Source: Tubulanus polymorphus (Eukaryota > Nemertea > Palaeonemertea > Tubulaniformes > Tubulanidae). From it: 64,000 nucleotides of DNA. The stretch's first letter is position 1. Each line of letters begins with the position of its first letter. Of the stretch, positions 24,201-36,200 are shown piece by piece. The position numbers and the translations under genes are program-made. The notes under the pieces were generated by a model. That model worked only from the letters and a program-made list of their open reading frames with translations. It ran no database searches and had not been told where the DNA came from. Location: NCBI RefSeq assembly GCF_964204645.1, contig NC_134030.1, positions 20,341,110 to 20,405,109 of the forward strand, written 5' to 3'.

Positions 24201-27200
24201 TTGTTTTCTTTAGGCCTTTTACGTGTATGTTTTTCGACAAGCCGTTCTAGGAAAAGGCCGCTAATCTAGAAAATCGCTATCGGCTAATGACGTGCGTAAA
24301 ACAAACTGGAATTCTTTGCGGGCCCGATCGGAAATTCTAAAGAAATCAGGCGATCTGCTGATCGTAGTTCTTGAGCGATAAACCCCACGCTATTTTACTG
24401 ACTCGGCTTGTAATTACTGATATAAGTACAAGAGCACTGTAGTATTTAGTGAATGTTGTTGACGACAGGGCGGAGCGAAACAATCACGTAGAAACAAGGC
24501 TAACAAGACCAAAATGACGCGTCTATTTTGAATGCTTGATGAGATATTGCCAGGTCAAAATTTCGAAAAAATTTGCATTAACTTGAGAACCCTTTCGGCC
24601 ATATCATCACTTTTATTTCGTGGATACAGTGTTTTTAATTTTCATTTGAAGCAAAAATCCCAAAAATTACGTGTCTGGATTTTTTCCCCATACCCTATCC
24701 TCTCAGAAATAGAATTTGGCGATTTTTGGAAAGAAGTGAAAAAATTCAAAATTTTCAGAAATTTGCACGCATGCTTTATATTAGACTGCTTAGAAAAAAA
24801 TTTTACAACAAACAGTTTCCTAAAAATAATTGTTTTAGGTTTCGACTCTTTTCTACGACTTTTTAACCCTTTCAATGCATCTACATCTCAGTGCGATGTA
24901 TAAATCGGTCATGGACTTGACCGATATTATCGCATCGCATTGTGCTGATGTAATTAGTAATATGTTTTTATATCTGTTGAAAAATGGCTACACCTGTCAA
25001 GCATTTTAGTAACTAATGATACACCGCACTGCAGTGTAGACACAATATAGAGGGCTGCCCTTTATTCAACGCACTGGGGTGGAATTTTTTTAAACTGTGA
25101 AATTATCTCAAGCACTTTCGGGAATTAATTAGTCAGCCCTGAAAGGGTTTAGGGCTTGAGGCAAGTTTAGTAAAATGACAGTTTTTAATTGTAGCTCTTC
25201 AGCTGAAAATACATTAAGGGCAGCATCGTCGAATGTATTTCAACAAGTCGTCGCGTACGGTTCCAGGTATCGAGAAAAAATCATTTATAACAAGCTTCAC
25301 TGATGATTTATGCAAGATTTAATGATCTAATCAGGAATCAATTGACAATTCACTTTTAGGGCAAACTTCGGTTTTTGTAGTTAGTACTGGGTGGCCGCTA
25401 ACATGGAAATCAGTCGTGGAATTTTGTTGAGATTGCTAGATCGCGCATATAATCAATCGGTTTCTGTCCATGTCTTATGCGTTAATTGATTGGATTTTTA
25501 GTGGATCAAGTCAGGGAAAACAACGTGCATCCACACTTGACGATGATCTCTAGGGTGAGATCGAAACGTCGTGTATTTTATATATTTCAGATTGTTCGAT
25601 TAATTAAATTCTTGGTTATGAAAATTCTTTTAATCCGTAGATAGTGGGTTTTTATCTTATTAAGTTGCATGTCAGGGAATAGTCATGGAGAAAAATGGGG
25701 GTCACTCTGTTTTACATATCATATAGTATATCCGACTTAGATGAAAACTGGATGGAGTGGCCACCCCTTCGTGGACTAGTGGTTCAGAGCTAATAACCGA
25801 ACCGCACTATTTCGCAATGTCGACCATCTTGGACCGAGGTCGAACTTTAAACGACCGTACTCAGTAGTGTGGTCGACAATTTCAGGACGATAGCTCCGAC
25901 TACGTTTCTGACGTTCGGTTTCGTTTATTTTGCAAATAGTCGACTAACTCCGATAACCGAAGTTTGCCCTGGTGGCGCTAGTGTGCAGTAGGACATCAAT
26001 GCTTTCCGAGTTAATCGAAATCTATTCTTATTTCCCTATAATGAAGATAGAAGATGCATGAAAATTGTGTGATATGTATGAACCGTAAAGATCTGATTTA
26101 TCCGAAAACGTGTGATTACATCATACACGGCTAAAATTCTTGGGCCAGTTGCTCAAAAGACTTACCAGGATTCAGATTTAATCGGTGCATAGTTGACATA
26201 GTGACAATTCAAACTTCACTGTTGCTATTGATTTTATCCGGTTGTCTTTAACCAACCTACCAGCAACTGCAGCCCGAGGATTAAAGATTTGTGAAGTCAT
26301 CATTTTCTTAGGCACGCCGCCTGTTGGTGAAATAACTGGCATCACTGAGACATAGCGTGCCCTGTCCATATGAATATTAGTTATCTAACATGGTTGATTT
26401 CGCTGCTTAAATCCTAATAAACGATAACAGCAAATTGATCAGAGATGAAATCGAAGCTGTTTTCGGGGAAATCGTGATCTGTCGACGAGAAATTCAGGAA
26501 ATTTTACGATCGTAATTTCAGCGAGGAAAATATGTTCACGTAAACCTTTTTCTACCATGAGCTAGAAAGTTTGATAACGCTACTACGTCAACAGATTTTG
26601 TTCACGCCTGTCAAAATAAAGTAATCACTCACCATTTCTTAATTGATTATTAGTTGATATCTGTTGCCTGAAACCTTCCCTGTAACCACTGAGTGAAAAT
26701 GTGCTGATAAAATGTCTAGTGTCTTGTGTCGGTTCATTTTCAACTGATAATGCCTCGTGAAAAATTCTTACAGGCTACAGATTGAGACCCCTACGTACTT
26801 TACAATTTACAGAAACCTAAATCCAGTGCGGTGTATTAATCGGGTGATACACCGCATCAAGGTGTATCAATGTAAATATAAGTAATAGTTATCAATTACT
26901 ATTGAATATGGCAGCTCCAGTCAAACATCGTGAAATATCAGTAACTAGCGATACACCGCACTGCAATGTAGACAACACCATGCCTGTTATACATCGCACT
27001 GGAGTGGGATTTCGAAACACTTTCAAATTATATCTCCGGCACTAGTACCAAAAATAAATGCACCAATGACCTTTCAGTTACAAAATTTGGTTCTCGTACC
27101 ATAAATATTTTCGATATTTTTTCTCGTTTACAGGTTTCAATACATCATGTCAGCGGCCACGTCCCCGGCGACAAAAATGAACGAAGAAACAATCACCTAT

Positions 27201-30200
27201 CTAAATCAAGGTTCGTTACGTTCGTAATTTGTTCATTTTTTCGTCGAGCGCTATCGTGTTTATAGCTTGAACAATACAGGGCTAATTGAACCGTCTTGAA
27301 GGAGAGGCGCAGTGGCCGAGTGGTTTAAGCCGCCGGTCATTGGTCTCGTCAATCCAGGGTTTATGGGTTCAAACCCTGGTGGCGACAGAGTTTCTTGGTC
27401 GAAGGTTCTTCTCTGGTCTCCCCCCCCCATAGGGAAAAAGAAACATCGAACCTGCTTATAATGCCCTGTGTGGCGCTTAGCGGGTTATGGGTGTAAAAAA
27501 AGATTTTAAAAAATTTAAAAAACCGTCTTGAAGATAGACCTTTGATACCGAGATTTGAGACTCCGTAAGGAAATAAGTCAGTACGCCTGATGATGGCTAA
27601 CAGTTGCTAGCCGAAACGTCGCTCCTCAAATATAATCGTTCTGATGTAGAATTTATCAATCTGGGATCGTTATTGGGGGATCTCTCTGACCTTTATCACT
27701 TAAAAAAGATGACAACATTTTCAGAATCTTGTCAAGATTCTTCGTTCGCTTGGGGGTCGTTCATTTATTACGTACGCATCAAGGGAGGAGGAGGGGTCAG
27801 TGCGATTGCGTATCGTGATGCTTAATGTATATGAAAGAATGGCCGATTTTGCGTACAGAGAGGAAAGGGGGGTTGAGAAATTCAAATTTTATGCGTACAT
27901 AATAAATGAATGGTCCCTTGAGTAGTGATATCTATAAAAATTTTGGTGTAAGAGTTCAGCTTCGAGATACGTCGTATTTTACAGATGGTATAGATGTATA
28001 TTGTATTAACTATTGATTACTGTTTTCACAGGACAGTCTTACGAAGTGAAGATCAAGAAACTCGGCGATCTGTCCGACTGTAAGGGACAGTATTACAGGG
28101 TAAGATATCTTCGATGATTACTAATTGCGGTAAATCTTGCCGATCCTGGAGATGCATTCGGCCGTCATTTAGACGCACACTCTGACGTTGAGAATAGATC
28201 ATAAGTTCGCTATAAACGAAATTTAAAATATTGAATAGCGAAATTTGTTACCCGTACTCAAGAATTGAAAATAAGACACACGATGTTTCGAACTCTTTCT
28301 ATAGATAATAGCAGGGTTTCCAGCCGTCCTTCCAAGTCCTTCTTCGTCCTTCTCTCTGGACAATCATCATCTTTGTCCTTCTTTTTGACATAAAGTTTTT
28401 GTGTAGCAGACAGAAAAAGAGTCGGGTGGATCCTGGCGGCTTGAGGTGTAATAGGACTCTGGGTTTCCACCTTCCAAGTCTTTCTATGTCCTTCTTTTGG
28501 AAAAAGTTTGGACAAACATCATCTTTGTCCTTCTTTTTGACTCTAAGTCCTTCCTTTTGATCAAAAAGTCCTTCCAAATTTGATTCTTATGTAATTTCCG
28601 CGCGCAATTTTGTCGCGAATTCAACTGTTGAAGTATTTTATTACTCGGGCCTGGTAATTCAATTATCAGTAAGATTGAACATACAGAAAAGTGTTACGGA
28701 ATTATACCCTGAAATGTATGACTGGTCTATATGACTAGTATTCCGGCAGAGGCATTGCGAAAATGTTCTTGAGGGCCCCTCATTTTACTGGAAAGTACTT
28801 CTTTCCGAGTCCAAAAGTCCCTCCTTTTAAGTCTAAAATCGTGGAAAAACTCCTTCGTAGTACTTCTTTTTATCCTGGTCTTACCACTGGAAACCCTGAA
28901 TAGTTTTGATGATGATCTCTAGGTGGAATCCGAAACTCAACGCTTTAACTACGTGGTGTTTTTGATATTTTCTCACTTCAAGAAAAAAAAAAATTTCTTA
29001 TAGAGCGTCATACGAGTGACATTTCACGATCGTCGTCTTCAATTCATGGAGAAGGAACAACTCGAAACGTGGAAACAAACGCGGCCCGGTGATCGCATAT
29101 TCGATATAGGTGAGAGATGTGGAGATAGTAACTCCTGATGTTAGGAGAAACCTGCAATCAATCAAAACAACTGTTATTGTTTTATTCCTTACCATTAGGG
29201 CAGAATCCATCCACTCGTCTTCAGAGTTCATTCGAAAAAATATCTTTTTTTCTCCAATTTTTTCAAATAAGCTCTGAAGCTGGTGGAAGGTTTTTGCCTG
29301 AAACGTGTGGAAAAAAACAATGACAGTTGTTTTACTTGATATTGTGGGTTTATAACAGTGGTTTAAGTGGTTAAAGAGTGGCCGAGTGGTTTAAGCCACC
29401 GGTCATTGGTCTCGTCAATCCGGGGTTTATGGGTTCGATCCCCCGGTGGTGACAGAGTTTCTTGGTCGAAGGCTCTTCTCTAGTCTCTCCCCAATTGGGA
29501 AAAAGAAACATCGAACCTCCTTATAATGACCTGCGTGGCGCTTAGCGGGTTGAGGATGTTAAAAAAAAATTTTTTAAAAGGTATCATTTTAGTTTAGCCT
29601 TGTTCCATGCATCATCGGTTTCGATATGATTTCAGATATTCCACTGTCGTACGGCGCGATCGACATGAAAGTCGACCCGAACGTTCTGAACGCCGCCGAG
29701 TTCATCTGGGACCCGAAGATCGACACGGGTATCTTCGTGCGCGTTCACTGCATCAGCACGGAGTTCACGCCGAAGAAACACGGCGGCGAGAAGGGCGTTC
29801 CGTTCCGTATCCAGGTCGATACGTACACTCATCCGCAGGACGGCTCGATCGGCGAACTCATACATTCTGCCTCGTCGCAGATTAAAGTATTCAAGGTATT
29901 CAGGTCGGATACTCGGGGCCGGATCCGGGGGGGCAAAGCAGCCTATTTTGTCGAGATAACTTTTTCACAACCTGACTTAAAATCTTTTTGATCGTAAAAT
30001 AGGGATTTTCCCTGTTATTTATTTGGCTGGTAAATTTCGTTTGATTTTTTGATGGGGTAAATCCTCAATCTCGGCCCAGTTCCACAGTTCTGAGTTAGAT
30101 TTGACTCTTGGTTAACTCATTGAAAATGAACTAACTTTAACTCAGAGTTAAGTCTAACTCACAACTGTGGAACTGGGTCCAGGGTAAGAGGCACCGTAGT

Positions 30201-33200
30201 AGTGACGATGAGAAACCATGGTTACCCAGGGATTATTATATTGCTTCCACGTCTATGAAACCCAGACCAGGGGCCAGTTGCACAGTCGTGACTTAAGTCC
30301 AAAAGTGGTACTAAGTCTTTAGACTGTTCTTAAGTTGTTAGATTGGCTATAGAACTAAGTTGGTCTTAGACTGGTCTTAAGTCAAAGCCATGACTCAGCA
30401 ACCGGCCCCAGGAGTTTTTTACCCAATTAGGAGGTTACCGAATTAGAAACCAAGTTTAGGTAGTGTATAGAATGATATTGTTTACAAAACAACCAGTTTA
30501 CCGAGATAAACCGTGTCGATTCAGGAGTCTACTGTAATCAGACTCTAAAAGTGATGCAGACACTTCCTCGAAATGTGAAATTTTCTCCTTCAAATCTACT
30601 TATATCCAGTACTGATTTGTGGGGACCCTGTGAGTTATTTGAGTTATGTCACTGATTGTTTAGTTTTATTTTACTGATTGACTTCCGAAAAGTGAAAAGT
30701 CGTAATGCGTAACTGATGTATATTTTATTCTGTAATTTATTCAGCCTAAAGGAGCCGATCGAAAACATAAAACCGACCGGGATAAAATCGAAAAAATTAA
30801 CGAAAGCGAAAAGGTATTTACTCAATCCATTTTTAAACCTGCGTCTGTTTCAATGATTTATGCACAGCTGTTCCTTCATTCGATTTGTTTTATTTTAATT
30901 GCAGAAAAATTATCAGCCATCTTATGAATGTACAGTACTGACTGAGGTAATATCGATGTTTAAAATTTGATCTGATGAATCCTTAAATCTAGATATATGC
31001 TTGTTTCACGTAGCAGGGTTCTCAAGGGTTTGGGGAAAGTCTCGGAAAGTTTTGAAAAATTGAAACTTTTTTTTCCTGGCCCTTGAAAAGCTATGGAAAT
31101 TTTTTTCTCAATGGCTATGGAAAACGTATAGACAATCAGAAAATGGTCTCAAAATAATTTAAATTTCTAGACTGTATGCCAATGAAGAACTACACATTTG
31201 ATAACAAACTTTATGAAGACACTTTGTTAATGGTTTGATGATTGGCACTTATTTTCTTTGACTGGGCTCACATTACCGGTTCTAGGTTGGGGATGTGTAA
31301 CTTAGGGGTATGGAAAAATTTTAGTATAGGTATGGAAAAGTTATGGATAGTGAAATTCAGAACCTGTAAGAACCCTGGTAGTGGTTTTTCGACAAATCAA
31401 GCTAGGCCTAGTGTTACATGAGATGATCCACCAGATGTCCTTAGTGTACGGTAGGATATCAACTGCTGACTGAGGCATTGGTAGTATGTTGCATGACGTC
31501 AACCAGCAGAAAGTTGATTGAAAATTGATTCAATTGATTAGATCCAGTTTATCCTACTGTTTGACGCATAATCTGGTGGGATAAATGGTGGCGTGTTGAC
31601 TCAAAATAGGGCAAAGAATTTATCTAAAACAAATCCATTATTATGATAGTAATTGGTCGAAGTTCACTTTTTGCTGTCGGCCCACTCTATGTGAAGTGGT
31701 ATAACTTCAAAGGCATTTTGCCAGAGTTTGCCGTAAACGTCAGCAGAATTCAATATCGATTTATTCATATCTGCAATTTATTGGTCGAAGTCTTTTCAGA
31801 AGTTTATTCTGACTATGCTTATAGTGACTACTGCCATCTGCTGGGCAAACATGAAATCATATATCATATTGTGTATGCCGTTCAGTGGAGTAGATTACCA
31901 AGATTTCGCAGTGATCGATAGGTGCTGCCCTCTTCACATAAACACATTAACTAATTCATAAACATAGATATACAACACTCTGGGGTAGATTCAGTATCCC
32001 ACTGCACACTAGTGACACCTGGTGAATCCTCACTTGCCACAAGTGGAATCCTCTACTGCCGCACTTGGTGTCCTACTACATTCTGGCGACACCTGGTGGA
32101 TCCTCACTTGCTATAAGTGGAATCCTCTATTGTCGCATTAGTTGATGTCCTACTGCACATTAGCGACACCTGGTGGATCCTCACTTGCCACAAGTGGAAT
32201 CCTCTATTGCCACAGTTGTTGATGTTAGAACCCATTACTGCTACCTCGTCAACGGTCCTCATTTAAAACTCGCGAGTTCATGAGTTTCGTTATCGTAATT
32301 GCAGATTCCTCCCGATCAGATGTACTCGATGAAGTCAACAGTGAATACCGTTAATTCTGTCGCCACGACGACATCTTCATCAACTCTCCATACATCAACT
32401 ACTGAGAAACGAAAGTAAGTTTTTTTTTTTTTTTAATCATATAAACACTTCATGAAAAGATGGCTGCAATGCGTTTGCCATGGCCAGGTTTCAGATGTGC
32501 GGTAAGGGCCCAGGCCAGGTTTCAGGGGCTTTCCCAGTGGAAAAATGTCGCGTACGATATAATTGAAAACATTTCGTCAGCACACTCGAAATATGATCAT
32601 AGTTCCTCAGAAATGACTAGTTCGGGCGCCTGGAAATTGCGCCCGATACAAATACTTGATTTCGTTGATGGTTGTTTTCAGATGGAGCCCGAAGGTCAGA
32701 ACGAACCGAACTCCGAGAAAACGTAGCGTTTCTTCACCGAATAATTGGGCTGCGTCGAGGTAGGCTGATTTCAGAATCTGGGACTGAGTTATGAATCGGG
32801 CATGTGAGCTGGGGTTGGTTATGTATGGGGTATGGATGCTGTGCTGTGTTGTCTTCCAATTTGCTGGGGTTATTTTCTTATTCAACCCTTTCAGTGCTGA
32901 CTAATCAATACCCTATAGTGCTGGAGATTTGAAAATTTTAAAAAGATTCCACCCTTGTGTGTTGAATAACGGGAATACCACTATAGTGCATCTACACTGC
33001 GGTGCGGTGTATCGTTAGTTACTGATATTTATCCCAATATTTATTCAATATTTCAAACTGATTTAATGCATGATACAAAGTTACTGTGTGATACTGCAAA
33101 CAGATAATTAAGTGATTAAGGAGTGGGGGAGAAATTCGCTAGTAGTTGCTCAGTCAGCCGCGCTTCAATTTCTTTTTTCACCAAAATCAGCTAGTGTAAA

Positions 33201-36200
33201 TCCGCCATCAATGGAAATTATATTGTGGGATACAAAACGCGATAGTTGAAAAAGTTTATCTTACATATTTGTGTAGGCTTGTATGAAAGTACAGGTAGAT
33301 TTTTAGGAAACTAAAAAGTCTATTTCAAAGTCGATTGAAATCGGAATCGCAAATACTTGTCCGCATTTGTCAGAATTTTTCGTAATTCAATCGTATTCAT
33401 GCGCAGATGATATTATGAGTCAAATTATTTTATGTTTCGAAAATGTTTTTCTGAGCAGAACAAAGGCTATTCTTGGCTGTATTAGGTTAGAATTTGAAAC
33501 TGTTCTAAAAATAAACAGGCTTCGGGGTTAATGTTAGAAGAAGTCTTGGAACCAGAATTTTGGGGTTAAGATAATGGGTTTAACGTCAAGATTGGCCAGG
33601 GCCCAGTTTCACGAAAAGGTTAAATCGATTTGATTTTTTCATCGATTCAGTTTATCTTAAATCGATTAAGGCCATAATCCTTTTTGTGAAACTGGGTCCT
33701 GTAAACCAGGGGGTTCGCTATTCATATTTGGAATTTTTCGTAAGGTGCTTTGGTAAATTTAAGCATCCCGCGGAAAATATTTAAAAATCAGAATCAAAGA
33801 GAAACAATTTCACTACTTCTTGGGGTGAAAATTCTGCTCTTTTTTTCCTACAATTTGGCCTGAAATGAATTAAGTTTGGAAGCAAGTGCTTCGAACAAAA
33901 AAAGAATGAAACTTAACCAATGAGTGAATCTTTTGATATCGATGCTCAAAATTTCTTAAGTTTCGGCATCTCGGCGGACCTTTTTCAACGAGCCCCTTAA
34001 ACCTCCTAAATACGGGCCTGAGATTCTGCGGTTCATCCAGGCCTGTGATTTACAATCGGAGTAGGGACCCCGAAATCAGGGTCGCGCGTACTCAATGATA
34101 ACTACATACGTAGATATGTCGCGTCGCGTGTGTTCGATATTGACCTATATTGTGTCTATATTGACCTATATTGTGTCGCGTTTGTGCCTCTTGACATATC
34201 ACGCATACAGCTAGTGACCGTGTTGACTAGTTTAGATAACGCGTCGGTCTTATCACCGAATTCAGCCAGTTTCAGCGAGTAAACGCCGGTGATTTTAATC
34301 GCGGAAAATTTCCGCGTTTTCATTCCACCATTGTACGATACATAGTCGCGTTTGAAGCACCTTATTTCGAGAGTTATGTGGACCGCGGCAATCTGTCGAA
34401 CTTGAAGGTTGTTTATTAGGCGACATTTTATGACGAGTGGCTTACATAATAACAACTGACCGGTAACATTGCAATTGAATGCGGTGTAGGATTAGTTTCA
34501 ACGTTCGACAAAACTGAATCCTGGATAAAGGATTTTACGCTTACCGACTCAACTAAAAATCGTATTGGAATGCGGACTCCCTTTGGGACCGACAAGTATC
34601 GGAAATGTATTGCGATTCTCATAATTATTGATCGAGGGTATTCATTGATCGATTTGAAAGGATTTTTCGAAATTCGATATAGCTAAAAACCGTAGTGGAA
34701 TTCGGACTGCGATGGACTAGTATCTGAAATGCGGTGCAATTCTCATGAGTATCAATAAGTCACATTAATTGATGTAAAGAGCTATAGTTATTTGTCACAC
34801 CCCCCCCCCCCGAAAATTTTTTAGCCATTAACCGAATTTCTATTTGACATGTTCGTTGCGATGTTAGTGTATTTTATATTGCGTTTTCGTACTGTGAAAT
34901 TTTCGATACAATGTCCGTGGACGACAGTGTCGCCCGAACAAATGTTTACTCTGCAAATCGTCGCAATGGAATCTACGGAAAAAATTGCTTGCGCGTTTTC
35001 AAGGTATGCGAGGTTTCGGGTGTTAAATCCGTTTTCTGTTAATTCATTCTGTTAGCTCTATCAAGCGTCTACACCGCAGTGCGGTGTATAAATCTCTGAT
35101 GGTTTTCGCTAGTACACTGCATCATAGTGTATCGATGTAATGAGCAATAAGTTATTATCACTATAGAAGATGGCAGCATTATGTCGAGCATTATGAAATA
35201 TTAGTAACTAACAAATACACCGCACCCGGGTGTAGACGTGCGCTGTGTGACGGCGTTCTGGGGTGGAATTTTTCCAAATTTTCAAATCATCTCGCGCATT
35301 TTCAGGCATTGATTAATCGGCGGTGAAAAGGTTAAGGTCGATTCTACTTCGCTTCAATTGTTTTGATTTTTACGATTTTTTTTGCAGAACATCCCCTACA
35401 GGAAGTGTCGGTATGCCGAGTCCGAGTCCTTCGCCAAATTCCGATACGAGTTCAGTTATCGGTCACACTCGACTAGATGCAGAATTCTGTGTAAGTACCC
35501 CGGGTATATTATTACATAGTTGTTATTTCAAAATTTTTAGGACAGTAGTTTTTTCAGCGAGCCCATATTCACTATTTCTTTGAATACCATCTGCCAATTT
35601 GTCACAATGATGATACGCAACAAGTCCTACTAGCAGGGCCGTCGAAACAGGGGTGGCAGCAGCCGCCTTACTTTTTTGCTTAACAAAAATTTTTTCAAAA
35701 GCATGCTATACCGCGTAGCAGCTCGTCGTTCTCTGTACTAGGTGGTTGACTCACGACTTCTCATGCTTCTGTGAATGAGACCGTGAAATGGCCCCAAAAC
35801 GCATCTCCGGCGATTGAATTTTCAAAATTTTTCTAGGGGAGGTCCCCCAGACCACCCTTCAGAAATAAGCCTCGCCACTGAAAAATTCCTTCCGACGGCT
35901 CTGACTAGTGTCCCCTTCTCGGGAATTTCATCATCACTATATTTTAAAATTACCTCATTGACATATTCAGAACGTCCCACATCCGATGTTCGAATGTGAA
36001 GGTTGCAGCCCTACGGAAAACCTTATATAGCTGCTTTGCAGCTATATTTATTGTTTGTGATCTGTTACCGATTATTTGAACGCCTATGTCTCATTTCATA
36101 TGTTACAGTTGTTGGATTCGGGGGAATTTTCGGTAAATACTTGTTTCCGTCCCTTTCCCGACCCCTAAACCCTCCCCCTTTAAATTCAGTAATCAGTCAT

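Noticed and set aside
24532-24903. 123-codon plus-strand frame
   Set aside because: No recognisable domain, AT-driven composition, and its end runs into the MITE at 24863.
27301-27390. Genuine tRNA-Leu/Ser gene
   Set aside because: Head and a long body are shared with 29372-29580 and end in an A/T tail, which is a SINE structure.
29607-29885. Alternative frames across 29607-29885 on both strands
   Set aside because: They are shadows of CP2 exon 29636-29895, which carries the conserved DNA-binding domain.
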